A stretch of DNA of 20,412 bases from positions 1 through 20,412 of IMG/VR virus record IMGVR_UViG_3300036466_000094. One strand, 5' to 3'. Positions 6,164 to 14,505 of this stretch are shown here, one piece after another (the first letter of the stretch is position 1; every line of letters begins with the position of its first letter). The notes beneath the pieces are model-generated. The model was given only the letters and a program-made list of their open reading frames with translations. It did not search any database and was not told where the DNA came from. A program made the position numbers and the translations under genes. This DNA comes from a virus.

Positions 6164-6184
6164 TCGCGTTGCGAGTTTACCGGA

Positions 6185-9100
6185 TTACATAAAAAAGGCT
6201 TCCAGTGTGGCAACTTCTTCAGGATTCCACTTTAAGATCTCCATGAATCGCTTTAATGGCGATAAAAAGTTTTTCTCAAATGCAAGGTTGTAGTCAATAT
6301 AATCGTGAAGACCCAATCGCTCATCGAGGAATGAAGGGAATGCCACTTTTGAATATTTAACTGGGTTTGGTTCTTTCAACTCAATAAGTTTAACCTTATC
6401 ACCATCGATAATTTTATCGACTTCATTTTCCAAACCTAACACATCAATTTGGTGATTATACAGAATACCACATCTAGCTTGCCAACTGGCTTCCTGTTTA
6501 TAAATCGTCACCGGATCACTGTTTTTATTGATACCATTACATGATGAGTTTTTAGCAATCACATGTACAGGTAAAGTTTTCCATTCAGCTTTATATTCAG
6601 CAATTTTGGCTTGGAATGCCTTTTCATCTTTGTCAACGATGATTTTATACATTACCTTTAACCAACCGCGCACAATTTCGGGTGTTGTCGACTTGATAGC
6701 ATCTTGTCCCATCACTTTCCAGTATGGATCGCCATCGGCAGATCTTACACCTTCCATATCCCAACACTTGAGAATATAACGCTTTTTAGCTGTCCAGAAT
6801 CCGGCCTGTGCGATTGCTTCACGCGACATATTCATTTTCTGTACTTTGGCATTAGTATACACTTTAAGTTCTTCGTATGCATCATCCATGAACTTTTGCA
6901 GGTACTTATTGCCGAAGTTATCCAAGAAATCCACAATTCGATTTTTAGCTTGTTCATCACCAGCTTCAGCAAGATCATAATCTTCGCGGCGATGTTTTTT
7001 AACAATGCCATCGACATTAATATAATTCGAGTCTGTATCAATTGCGATTACCTGATTTTCGATATATTCGCCGTTTGCATCTTTTGGCGTACCCAATAAA
7101 CGATTTAGGTCATTGGATAGACGCTCTGCAATAAATTGAATTGCAACTTGACCGGACAACGTGATCGCTTCAGCTAATTTAATATTAAAGAATCTGAAAT
7201 AACGGTTACCGATGGCACCATATGCTGAGTTTAACAAAATCTTCTTTGCCATTTGCATACAGTTTAATCGTGCGGCTTCGTTGTCACATTGTTTTGCCAT
7301 TTGTAAGGCTTCAACTCGTGATAGTCCAGATTTGTTTTTAAATAACAACTCTTCTTTCAATTTGCCAATTTTACGCTTATCGGTCATCAATTCTTCACGC
7401 ACAACAAACTCTTGGTTTTCTGCGTAGGTTTTCCACCAAACCGATTCTTGTTCCATTGCCAACATTTGACGTTTGTCGAATTTACGACCTTTATAGTTGA
7501 ATTCCATCAACTCAGAAATAAACGACTGTTTGCGATTGTCGAAACATGCCAAGTTACCAGCCATGCCAATAGGATATTTTTTAAGTGCCGATAAATCTGG
7601 CTCGAATTTGGCAAATCGCATGATATAAGCATCGCGGCCACGTTCGCCATCAATAACTGGATCACCATATTCATCAAAATCATAACCTTCGATATTGTCG
7701 AGCATCATTCGTATTGGATCTGGTAATTTGTGTTCAGGGATCAATGTTTCTGGGCCGATATTCCACTGCATGATTAAGTGTGGATATAGTGAATCCAAAT
7801 CGACTGATAACAACCAACCTTTTTTGCCAAGTTGAGGATCTTTAACAAACGCACCAGCATATCGACGAGGTTTATCTGATAATTTCATCGCCGGAACAAC
7901 TTGTTTTCGAGTATCCATGAGGTAATTCGTTATGATCACATCCCACGTTCGAACGGGTGAATTTGTATCTTCATAGTTGATCTTTGCATAATATGCAACA
8001 GTTAATACAACATCAATAAAGTGCTTTTTACGCTCGATACGCTCGACACACAAAATATCAACCGCGTTGTATTCCACATATTTTTGGAAATCCATTCTGA
8101 ATAGCTTGCGCAAGCTGCCAGCTTCTTCATATGATAGTTTACCGTCTTTAAGTTCAACGTGTGATATGTGGTTGAGTGTATAGGATTCTTGCGCCTTATA
8201 GGTATACTTTTTATAAAGTGCCATGTAATCGAGTTGAGCGACCCCCATGATATCAAACACATCACGCATGTTACCATAATCGTCTTCTTTTTGACGCTTA
8301 TTGACAACCCGCCACGGTGATAATTCTTTGACCGATTCTTCACCCAACACTTTTTCGATTCGGTTGCATAAATACGGAGTATCAAAACCTTCGCTGTTCC
8401 AACCAGTGTATATGTGTGGTGTGTTTTCGGCCCAAAACTTTATAAATTCGCGTAAAGTTTCAGATTCATCTTCACAATCATGGTATATGATATCATCCGG
8501 TGTTAAGTCATGTTGTGGGCCATGTGCTTCGATATTGTCAGCATGTGCTTTAGCATTATATGATTTACATGCAACAATTGGATCCCAATCAAGATTTCCA
8601 AATCCAAAAATATGGTATTTTTTATCGTATGAGTCCAACACACCAACCAAAGTGACAGGCCATTCTGCTAATTCTGGTTTTGGGAATGCATCATCATGAG
8701 TGAATCGGAAATATTTGATCGGCTTCCAACCATCATGAGTTTCAATTTCAACACCATTCATTGTGTTTAATTTTGGCATCATGGCTTGAATTTGTTTTCT
8801 ACCGATAAGTTTTTCGACACCTTTCATTCGAATTTTCATTTCTTGTCGTTCGCCATACATTTGCACGGCCGACTGAACTTCGATATCTAAATTGAATAGT
8901 CGTATTTTTGATTGGTCATATTGGATTTCACCGCTATATTCACGAGCGATAAACTGTGATACAAAATCATCATTTCCGTATACTTGGAACCCATCAACAC
9001 CATCATATTTTGATACAAATTCGGTAGCATCTCGCATGGTTTCGAATTTTACGGGATCGAGCGCTTCGCCAGTAACGGCATGATAATTTGCAGATTTAGG

Positions 9101-9238
9101 GTCTTTTGAACGTGTAAACAAAACAGGTTTGAATTTAATCTTGCGTTGAACTTCCCGATCTTGATCCACATTCCATTCGCGCAATAAGATCATGTTTCCA
9201 CGTCTAACTGCGTTTAGATAGAAATTTCGTGTGTGCAT
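6185..9238 (-). CDS. 43: DNA polymerase (T4 gp43-like, family B with 3'-5' exonuclease)
   Basis: This is the replicative polymerase. Exonuclease motifs are ExoI LDIE (D118, E120), ExoII NSEGFD (281-286, with D286) and ExoIII YNAVD (Y390, D394). Polymerase motif A is DLDSLYP (480-486), motif B is KILLNSAYG (666-674) and motif C is IDTDS (733-737). The C-terminal 30 residues, like those of T4 gp43, should contact the sliding clamp. At 1017 residues it is about 120 longer than T4 gp43 (898), with the extra length spread over insertions rather than one added domain. The ATG at 9238 has AAAGGT seven bases upstream, just after the Dam gene. All motifs are intact, with no intron or split. Confidence 0.98.
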   Translation of the reverse strand: MHTRNFYLNAVRRGNMILLREWNVDQDREVQRKIKFKPVLFTRSKDPKSANYHAVTGEALDPVKFETMRDATEFVSKYDGVDGFQVYGNDDFVSQFIAREYSGEIQYDQSKIRLFNLDIEVQSAVQMYGERQEMKIRMKGVEKLIGRKQIQAMMPKLNTMNGVEIETHDGWKPIKYFRFTHDDAFPKPELAEWPVTLVGVLDSYDKKYHIFGFGNLDWDPIVACKSYNAKAHADNIEAHGPQHDLTPDDIIYHDCEDESETLREFIKFWAENTPHIYTGWNSEGFDTPYLCNRIEKVLGEESVKELSPWRVVNKRQKEDDYGNMRDVFDIMGVAQLDYMALYKKYTYKAQESYTLNHISHVELKDGKLSYEEAGSLRKLFRMDFQKYVEYNAVDILCVERIERKKHFIDVVLTVAYYAKINYEDTNSPVRTWDVIITNYLMDTRKQVVPAMKLSDKPRRYAGAFVKDPQLGKKGWLLSVDLDSLYPHLIMQWNIGPETLIPEHKLPDPIRMMLDNIEGYDFDEYGDPVIDGERGRDAYIMRFAKFEPDLSALKKYPIGMAGNLACFDNRKQSFISELMEFNYKGRKFDKRQMLAMEQESVWWKTYAENQEFVVREELMTDKRKIGKLKEELLFKNKSGLSRVEALQMAKQCDNEAARLNCMQMAKKILLNSAYGAIGNRYFRFFNIKLAEAITLSGQVAIQFIAERLSNDLNRLLGTPKDANGEYIENQVIAIDTDSNYINVDGIVKKHRREDYDLAEAGDEQAKNRIVDFLDNFGNKYLQKFMDDAYEELKVYTNAKVQKMNMSREAIAQAGFWTAKKRYILKCWDMEGVRSADGDPYWKVMGQDAIKSTTPEIVRGWLKVMYKIIVDKDEKAFQAKIAEYKAEWKTLPVHVIAKNSSCNGINKNSDPVTIYKQEASWQARCGILYNHQIDVLGLENEVDKIIDGDKVKLIELKEPNPVKYSKVAFPSFLDERLGLHDYIDYNLAFEKNFLSPLKRFMEILKWNPEEVATLEAFFM

Positions 9239-9248
9239 AGATTACCTT

Positions 9249-10136
9249 TTAATATAAAAAATCTTCAAGTGTACCCAAATTGCAAAGAGGAATGTTAGTT
9301 ACAATCACCTCAACGGTTTTATTGCTATCGTCGGAGGTACGGCCGATCCGATAGTTCTTATTCACATATAATACATTATATTTGCTCATCCAGTCAATTA
9401 GAATTTGATTTATTTGACCTTTGTGTTTTGTAACGTTTGATAATATAAATCGACCGCCACTTTCGACACGTTGATCTATCATCGCATACAATAGTCGATC
9501 CGTATCTGCTTCCCAACCATGATTGTAAACTGCTTTGGTGATTAAGTAAGGTGGGTCGATATAATCAAGTGTGTTTTTATCAGCCGGATGTTTGCGCATA
9601 AACTCGATAAATGATTCATTATGTAATTCAACTCTTTCTAATGCATCATGAGTTTGGTGCAACTCATCCATCCACATATCATTAAAATCCCAAGTTCGTT
9701 TACCAAATGGCATATTAAATCCGGTCTTTTTGCTCCATCGGCACGTTGATGAAAATGCATGGCGTGTTAATACGATGTCAAAAATACCAACACTTGGTGG
9801 TACATTTCGAATTGAGTTTATATGATCTTTCGCGCGTAGGTAACCATCTTCATTTTCTTTAGTAAGATGAAACTCTTCGATGGTGTTTTTGACGATGGTG
9901 GCCACGGTAACCGCGCTATAATTTTTAAGATCATAAACCATTTGAAAAACATTATGATCTAATTCATTATATTCTATTTTAGTATGTGGGAATGTATCAG
10001 CAGCATTAATTGCAAAACAACCAGAACCGCCAAAGATATCATTAATTTTTGATATCCCAATTTTTGGAATTAATTTAAAAACGTATGGCAATAGCTCGAA
10101 CTTAGCACCACTGTATGGAATTATATTTTGTATCAT
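9249..10136 (-). CDS. dam: DNA adenine-N6 methyltransferase (Dam-like)
   Basis: This class-alpha adenine methyltransferase transfers a methyl group from S-adenosylmethionine to adenine, in T4 Dam within GATC. Near the N-terminus is PYSGAKFELLP (T4: AYTGNKQSLLP). The SAM-binding loop is FGGSGCFA (35-42), and the catalytic DPPYLIT lies at 194-200, identical to T4 Dam. MPFGKRT (142-148) also matches T4 (TPFGKRT). Length is 295 against 259 in T4. The ATG has GAGGT six bases upstream, and the gene lies 10 bases before the polymerase gene. It probably protects phage DNA from host restriction or marks it; GATC specificity is inferred from similarity. Confidence 0.92.
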   Translation of the reverse strand: MIQNIIPYSGAKFELLPYVFKLIPKIGISKINDIFGGSGCFAINAADTFPHTKIEYNELDHNVFQMVYDLKNYSAVTVATIVKNTIEEFHLTKENEDGYLRAKDHINSIRNVPPSVGIFDIVLTRHAFSSTCRWSKKTGFNMPFGKRTWDFNDMWMDELHQTHDALERVELHNESFIEFMRKHPADKNTLDYIDPPYLITKAVYNHGWEADTDRLLYAMIDQRVESGGRFILSNVTKHKGQINQILIDWMSKYNVLYVNKNYRIGRTSDDSNKTVEVIVTNIPLCNLGTLEDFLY

Positions 10137-10144
10137 TGGTTACC

Positions 10145-10477
10145 TCAATCGAAAAAATCTTCAAATGGATTATCATCTAATAAGTCGGCATAAACTTCGC
10201 CGTGGCAAGCTTTTGGATTATGTTTCGACTTACAATAACATCCCAATGTTTTACCTTTGAGCAAATGCATATTATCTCGAATCCATACAGCTTCGGGATC
10301 CATAGACGAAAAAACCCACTTGCGAAATGAAAGTATACTCTCTTTTCGAGATGATACAATCCATTTTGCTTTTGTGGGTTTCTTTTTATAAGTAAATGGG
10401 TTTCCCCACGGCGTGCCTCTACATATCAGCACGTCATAGGTCGACTCTTTACAATGAACAATTTTAATTTTTGCCAT
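10145..10477 (-). CDS. DUF4326 domain protein
   Basis: The protein shows the DUF4326 pattern: RGTPWGNPF near residues 20-28, a helical middle, then LKGKTLGCYC near 74-83 and a CHGEVYADLL end. The conserved cysteines and histidine suggest a metal or nucleotide-binding fold, but the biochemical role of the family is not established. The last residues (DDNPFEDFFD) are very acidic. Its start overlaps the kinase-like gene by 14 bases, and Dam follows after 8 bases. It sits among nucleotide-handling and DNA-modifying genes, which hints at nucleotide or base chemistry, but this is only context. Confidence 0.85.
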   Translation of the reverse strand: MAKIKIVHCKESTYDVLICRGTPWGNPFTYKKKPTKAKWIVSSRKESILSFRKWVFSSMDPEAVWIRDNMHLLKGKTLGCYCKSKHNPKACHGEVYADLLDDNPFEDFFD

Positions 10478-11108
10478 TAATTTTTATATCGGCACGAGAT
10501 AATAAACCTCTGCCCCAATTAGAACCTAATAAAAAATTATCAACAATGAGCGTAATTTTTTCCAAGAAATCGAGATATTCGGCATCATTATTGGTCTTTG
10601 GCATTTTGTTTTGAATGTCGTACATGGTGCCGACGATACCATCTGGCAAATAGTCGCGACTATCAATATTAAAATTACAACCATCACGATATATTCTAAC
10701 GACTGCAATATTATCAAAACCATGTTTCTCAATCAACGGATAAAGTTCAGAAACAAAACCGCCATCACTAAACACAACAACTGGTGCATCATATTTTGCC
10801 GCAAATTCACCAAAATATTCATCACCGAAAATCGGTTTAATCACTTTTTCTGATGTATGAATCAATGCGCCACGACAAGAAAGTCCATTAAGTTCAGGCC
10901 TTGGAATTTCTTTACCTTCGCGGGTATACCAAGAATCCCAAAGTTCATCGGAAATGCAGTAAATCACCTTTGTTAATTTAAATAGTTGACCTTTAAATTC
11001 GTGATGTTCGGCATGTACATTATGTGCAATCAAATGTGATTTTGATTCTTTTGCTGCAATATCCTTGCCACTATCCGGTGGCCCATTGAAAATAATAACT
11101 TTTGTCAT
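10464..11108 (-). CDS. P-loop nucleotide kinase-like protein (dNMP kinase family?)
   Basis: An N-terminal strand and P-loop, IIFNGPPDSGKD (residues 5-16), have aspartate where the usual serine or threonine follows the lysine, as in several phage nucleotide-kinase-like proteins. The middle strand VVVFSDGGFVSE (about 110-121) and the IAVVRIYRDG segment (about 133-142) resemble the core of deoxynucleoside monophosphate kinases such as T4 gp1, and the length (214) is near that of T4 gp1 (241). Overall similarity is low, so the substrate is not assigned. The ATG at 11108 directly follows the stop of the 55-residue gene, and dUTPase is two genes upstream, which supports a role in nucleotide supply. 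Confidence 0.75.
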   Translation of the reverse strand: MTKVIIFNGPPDSGKDIAAKESKSHLIAHNVHAEHHEFKGQLFKLTKVIYCISDELWDSWYTREGKEIPRPELNGLSCRGALIHTSEKVIKPIFGDEYFGEFAAKYDAPVVVFSDGGFVSELYPLIEKHGFDNIAVVRIYRDGCNFNIDSRDYLPDGIVGTMYDIQNKMPKTNNDAEYLDFLEKITLIVDNFLLGSNWGRGLLSRADIKINGKN

Positions 11109-11276
11109 TTATTCACCTAATAATTTACAATTCATTTTTGGGATATAAACCGGAACTTTAGTATCCGAATGAATAACACAATAGTTGAAAACGTTGGCCG
11201 GAGGATCAAACATCAATCTGTGGACGGTTCCGCGCTTCAATGTGTTATATGGCTTAACGATTTCAACTTCTCTCAT
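11109..11276 (-). CDS. Small hypothetical protein, 55 residues
   Basis: A short frame exactly fills the gap between dUTPase and the kinase-like gene. The ATG at 11276 is one base after the dUTPase stop, with GGAG about 9-12 bases upstream, and its TAA (11109-11111) touches the next ATG at 11108. The sequence starts MREVEIVKPYNTLKRGTVHR and ends KMNCKLLGE. It looks like a compact beta-rich fold with two cysteines and no membrane segment. No family is recognised. The exact fit with both neighbours is strong evidence that it is real. Confidence 0.75.
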   Translation of the reverse strand: MREVEIVKPYNTLKRGTVHRLMFDPPANVFNYCVIHSDTKVPVYIPKMNCKLLGE

Positions 11277-11277
11277 G

Positions 11278-11829
11278 CTATTTTACTCCTGTGTGGCCTA
11301 GGCCACCATTGCGGCTAGTTCGTTGATCTGGCGCTGTGTCAATTACGTCAAACCCAACTTTAAGGTCTTTAACTACTTCACCTTGACATAAACGGTCACC
11401 ATGACTAAACACAAAACTTTTTTCGCTGTTATTGACGATCATCAATTGGGTTTGATGTACAAAATCCGAATCAATAACGGCTTCGCAATTCTGCAAAACA
11501 ATACCATATTTTAAAGATAAACCAGAACGTGGATGTAATCGGATTGAATAACCTTCTGGGATATCAAAAATCAATCCAGTTGGAACCAATAAACGTTCAT
11601 GTGGTCGAACTACAATTGAATGGCATTCGGTGACTACATCATCAACAAAAGTTTGTCCCAATACAACCGGAACATTGATTTTTTCATTGTTGCTTCGATA
11701 AACAGTTAGGTGATCCACATCTTTGATACATGCGCGCATATCAAAACATGCAGATTCTTCGCTACCATAATCCGGAACTTTTGCAAATGGCGACGCAAGA
11801 AATACACCAACTCGAATACTATTATTCAT
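11278..11829 (-). CDS. dut: dUTPase (trimeric dUTP diphosphatase)
   Basis: It hydrolyses dUTP to dUMP and pyrophosphate, keeping uracil out of DNA and supplying dUMP for dTTP. All five motifs of the trimeric family are present: ACFDMRA (27-33), PRSGLSLKYG (100-109), CEAVIDSDF (115-123, with the catalytic aspartate), GDRLCQ (144-149) and RNGGLGHTG (173-181). In the last motif the usual GGFG phenylalanine, which stacks over the uracil, is leucine. An extra segment at about 40-70 makes it longer (183) than typical enzymes of about 150. The ribosome binding site TAGGAAA overlaps the end of regA. T4 itself uses the unrelated gp56, so this gene is an accessory in the block. Confidence 0.93.
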   Translation of the reverse strand: MNNSIRVGVFLASPFAKVPDYGSEESACFDMRACIKDVDHLTVYRSNNEKINVPVVLGQTFVDDVVTECHSIVVRPHERLLVPTGLIFDIPEGYSIRLHPRSGLSLKYGIVLQNCEAVIDSDFVHQTQLMIVNNSEKSFVFSHGDRLCQGEVVKDLKVGFDVIDTAPDQRTSRNGGLGHTGVK

Positions 11830-11832
11830 AAT

Positions 11833-12234
11833 TTAATTTCCTATTTTATACTTTGGGGATAAGATCCAGTTAATTTTATCACTATGTCTGATAATATGCA
11901 CGTTTTGAATACATTCACGATTGATATAAAAATCTTCGTCTAGTATGGTGCACATTTTCCATTCTTGTAACAAACTCGCAATCAAATTTCGACGTTTAAT
12001 ATCGGATACTGTGATTGTGTGTCGACGACCATCAAGTGCAAATAGCTCTTTGAACCCAACGATAAAATACCGACCACGTTTATGCAAAATATGGCATGTT
12101 TGATATAAGATTTTAGCTTTTGAATTTGAGATGCCAATTCTGGTTAGAGTTTCGGCAATCTTCAAAAAATCATCTGGTGTTGTCAATTGGATTTCAAGCA
12201 TTTGGCTTGGTGACCAATCATATTCAGTATTCAT
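11833..12234 (-). CDS. regA: RegA translational repressor
   Basis: RegA binds start regions of early phage mRNAs and blocks translation. Residues 12-133 align with T4 RegA (122 residues) end to end: MLEIQLTTPDDFLKIAETLTRIGI near the start, YQTCHILHKRGRYFIVGFKE in the middle and LSPKYKIGN at the end (T4: LVPKYTIGN). The ATG at 12234 gives an 11-residue N-terminal extension and has GGGAT about 7 bases upstream; the T4-like start at residue 12 lacks a clear binding site. It lies between gp62 and dUTPase, as in the T4 order 62-regA. In T4 the protein also represses itself and genes 44 and 45. Confidence 0.95.
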   Translation of the reverse strand: MNTEYDWSPSQMLEIQLTTPDDFLKIAETLTRIGISNSKAKILYQTCHILHKRGRYFIVGFKELFALDGRRHTITVSDIKRRNLIASLLQEWKMCTILDEDFYINRECIQNVHIIRHSDKINWILSPKYKIGN

Positions 12235-12272
12235 AATGTAATCCCATAATTTAATATATAGAATTATTTAGC

Positions 12273-12689
12273 TTACTTTTTGGGTTTAGATTTAACCTTT
12301 CGACCACTGCCACCCATATCTAGTCGACTCATAATTGTCTTGACAAACTCAGGTGATAGTAATTTTTGTGCTTCAATGGCTTTTTCAATTGAGTATCCAT
12401 AATATTCGCTAATGGCTTCGAGTTCCGGAGTCATAACGCCAACTTTTGAATATACCCATTTGCGCTTCATTTTGCGAATCTTCATGGTTAGATATCGGTA
12501 TAAATCATAATCACTCATATGTGACATTTGATTTGCCTTTTCGACAATTAATACCGAATCTATATGAAATGACAATAATCTGCAAATAAAAAATGCATTA
12601 AACTCTTTCAAAGCTGCCGGATCATTAACCAACATCGCCTTTTTATTGCCAATATCATCGACAAAATCACTTGGTGAATATTGTCCCAT
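12273..12689 (-). CDS. 62: Clamp loader small subunit (T4 gp62-like)
   Basis: One gp62 with four gp44 subunits loads the sliding clamp. The protein (138 residues) is shorter than T4 gp62 (187) and resembles the compact version in T4-like marine phages: FNAFFICRLLSFHIDSV near residues 30-46, then YLTMKIRKMKRKWVYSK and EAISEYYGYSIEKAIEAQKLL. It ends in a basic tail (GGSGRKVKSKPKK). Position between gp44 and regA is that of T4. The ATG at 12689 has AGGT about 7-8 bases upstream, within the last codons of gp44, so the two are likely coupled. Confidence 0.9.
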   Translation of the reverse strand: MGQYSPSDFVDDIGNKKAMLVNDPAALKEFNAFFICRLLSFHIDSVLIVEKANQMSHMSDYDLYRYLTMKIRKMKRKWVYSKVGVMTPELEAISEYYGYSIEKAIEAQKLLSPEFVKTIMSRLDMGGSGRKVKSKPKK

Positions 12690-12698
12690 AATTGTTAC

Positions 12699-13670
12699 CT
12701 ATTTCCATTTGATTGATTTCATTAGTCCGGTACATAACGCGGCTAATGTAATTTGTGGATCACGGCTTCGGCCCATACGGTCGCTATATTCTTCGATGTA
12801 TTCGAGTGCGTCCGGTTGGCTGGCTTTGACAATATACTTGTCCATAAATTCAACACTGGCCATCTTGCGCAATACCATACCTTCATCCATATTGCCATTT
12901 GAACCTACCCACTTGCGCATTTCATCCCACTTGCCACCTTTTAGGAATCCAGCAAGCGCATTCATATCACCAGTTTCGATATCTGCTAGGATAGATGCAT
13001 CAAGTTTGCCACTCATAGAGTAACCTTGAATTTCATTTAACACGGCACGGAAATCTGGGAATTTTTGCTTGATTAATGCAGCAACGACTGATTTATCATA
13101 CTCGATTTTGACTGCATCAAGAACACGCAATGTTGCGGCGAAAAACTGCTTCATTAATGTTTGATGTTCATCTTGACGGATACTGAAGTCAATACATTTA
13201 CAACGGGAATAAATGGCTTCGATGATCTTTTCTTTGTAATTGCATGTGAATATAAAAATACAATTATGTTGAAATTCTTCAATGAAACCGCGTAATGCTT
13301 CTTGACCAGCTTTTGACATACCATCGAACTCATCGAACAATACAACACGCTTAACGGTCACATCTTCGTCGAATAGGATAGACGCACCATTAGCGGCCGC
13401 GGCAAAGTCACGAACTTCATTTCGAATAACATCAATACCTTTTAAAGATGCGTTGATCTTCAAGAAATTGCATCCAATTTGGTCAACCATTGCCAATACT
13501 AATGTAGTTTTTCCGATACCTTTCGGGCCGGACAATAGTAAGTTTGGACAACCTTTTGCGTTGACATAATCTTGGAAAATGGTTTTGTATCGTGGGGGTA
13601 AGATCACTTCGTCGATTGTTTTTGGTCTGAACTCATCTACGAGTAAAATTTCATTTAAATTGTAATCCAT
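12699..13670 (-). CDS. 44: Clamp loader ATPase subunit (T4 gp44-like)
   Basis: This AAA+ ATPase opens and loads the gp45 clamp at primer ends. It has Walker A GPKGIGKT (48-55), Walker B LFDEFD (111-116) and the clamp-loader SRC motif with the arginine finger at 155-157. The N-terminus (LVDEFRPKTIDEVILP) is typical of gp44 and RFC proteins. Length (323) matches T4 gp44 (319). AAAGGT lies seven bases before the ATG. A perfect hairpin lies between this gene and gp45 at 13699-13720. Expression is likely also controlled by RegA as in T4, though I cannot define the operator here. Confidence 0.97.
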   Translation of the reverse strand: MDYNLNEILLVDEFRPKTIDEVILPPRYKTIFQDYVNAKGCPNLLLSGPKGIGKTTLVLAMVDQIGCNFLKINASLKGIDVIRNEVRDFAAAANGASILFDEDVTVKRVVLFDEFDGMSKAGQEALRGFIEEFQHNCIFIFTCNYKEKIIEAIYSRCKCIDFSIRQDEHQTLMKQFFAATLRVLDAVKIEYDKSVVAALIKQKFPDFRAVLNEIQGYSMSGKLDASILADIETGDMNALAGFLKGGKWDEMRKWVGSNGNMDEGMVLRKMASVEFMDKYIVKASQPDALEYIEEYSDRMGRSRDPQITLAALCTGLMKSIKWK

Positions 13671-13698
13671 AATATACCTTTAAGCATTTAAAGTGGTT

Positions 13699-13720
13699 GG
13701 GTGCAATTTATGTTGCACCC
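13699..13720 (-). promoter_or_regulatory. Perfect hairpin between gp45 and gp44
   Basis: GGGTGCAA and TTGCACCC form an 8-bp stem with a 6-base loop in the 58-base gap. No T run follows on the minus strand, so it is not a full terminator. It starts 8 bases after the gp45 stop and could stabilise the gp45 mRNA end or lower read-through, so that more clamp than loader is made. Confidence 0.7.
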
Positions 13721-13728
13721 CATAATAA

Positions 13729-14421
13729 CTAAAACTTTGAGCTTTTTTCCGTTGCGATATAATAAGTTAGTGATTGTACATCATCACTATCTTGTGAAAC
13801 CCATTGCGTAATTGCTGGATGGATTGTAACAGTATAAACGCCTTTTAGCAAATTAACGTTTGTGATTAAAAAGTGTGCTTCGAAATCGTTACCATCATGC
13901 GAATCTGTCAACAATAACTTGAAATTATTCGAGTCACTATCATCAAGGTTTGTCGCTTCAAGGTAAATGTTATTACCATCGGCACGCATAATCACATCAT
14001 TCAAACCAAGAGTATTTGCAGCTTTCATGATTTGGTCAATAGAATCTGTACTGATATCAAGAGTCGCAACACCAACTGGCATATTGATTGTTTTCTTTGG
14101 TGTAGTTGTGATCAACGATGGTTCAGAATAACGATATTTTAATTTGCTGGATACACCAGTGCCACTAACAATAACCATTTTTGCTTGGAAATCGAAGGTA
14201 GGATCTTTGTAAAGGTTAGCACAACGTAGGAATTCGGCAACATTATAAATTGCAACATTGTTTGGCAAATCTTCTTCAATTGTTGCAACACCGATTACGC
14301 TTTTTGTTTCTTTCATAACACGAATCGATTTTGAATGTGCTTCGAGTAATAGACCAGTATTAATATGTGAAAAATTAGAGATGATACTAAGTGTGCGTTT
14401 TGATAACTGAATTGCTGACAT
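13729..14421 (-). CDS. 45: Sliding clamp (T4 gp45-like)
   Basis: The trimeric ring clamp tethers the polymerase to DNA and, in T4, activates late transcription with gp55 and gp33. Length (230) matches T4 gp45 (228), and the pattern is shared: LSKRTLSIISNFSHINTGLLLE at the N-terminus, VAIYNVAEFL (residues 53-62), FLITNVNLLKGVYTV towards the end, and a terminal YYIATEKSSKF. The ATG at 14421 has AAAGGA about 10 bases upstream. It is the first gene of the replication block, following the AAA+ ATPase gene after a leader with two interleaved hairpins at 14463-14496. The T4 late promoter at 2301 fits a phage that uses gp45 in late transcription. Confidence 0.95.
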   Translation of the reverse strand: MSAIQLSKRTLSIISNFSHINTGLLLEAHSKSIRVMKETKSVIGVATIEEDLPNNVAIYNVAEFLRCANLYKDPTFDFQAKMVIVSGTGVSSKLKYRYSEPSLITTTPKKTINMPVGVATLDISTDSIDQIMKAANTLGLNDVIMRADGNNIYLEATNLDDSDSNNFKLLLTDSHDGNDFEAHFLITNVNLLKGVYTVTIHPAITQWVSQDSDDVQSLTYYIATEKSSKF

Positions 14422-14462
14422 AATTTATTTTCCTTTCAAGGTGGATTTACATTTTCACTAGT

Positions 14463-14496
14463 TTGACTGATATGGCTCAATAAGTCAAGCCATATC
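14463..14496 (-). promoter_or_regulatory. Interleaved inverted repeats in the gp45 leader
   Basis: Two pairings overlap. GATATGGCT (14488-14496) pairs with AGCCATATC (14469-14477), and TTGACT (14483-14488) in the loop of the first pairs with AGTCAA (14463-14468) just after it. The arms interleave like a pseudoknot, but one crossing loop has no bases, so the two stems are more likely alternatives. The element lies about 40 bases before the gp45 start and just after the end of the frameshifted ATPase frame. No T run follows on the minus strand. Confidence 0.6.
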
Positions 14497-14505
14497 GTGT
14501 TTTAT

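Larger units (their letters stand above)
5851..6184. other. 334-base non-coding region downstream of the polymerase gene
   Basis: This is the only gap over 300 bases. It holds the minus-strand promoter at 5881-5909, a small hairpin near 5933-5955 (CGGC and GCCG arms around GCATTGC), a plus-strand TATAAATA at 5997-6004, a GC-rich run at about 6035-6062 and a long perfect inverted repeat at 6096-6163. A plus-strand frame open from 5980 starts with TTG, runs through all these elements and does not look like a protein. The region may encode a non-coding RNA or be the remnant of an inserted element. Confidence 0.7.

Noticed and set aside
5980-6192. 70-residue plus-strand frame across the non-coding region
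   Set aside because: It starts at a TTG without a binding site, passes through the late promoter box and both arms of the inverted repeat, and runs into the polymerase end.
6185-9238. Possible intron or split in the extra-long polymerase
   Set aside because: The frame is continuous, all exonuclease and polymerase motifs are in order, and the extra length is dispersed.
12646-13023. 125-residue plus-strand frame opposite gp44
   Set aside because: It is antisense to a well-supported gene, with no start signal and no recognisable motifs.
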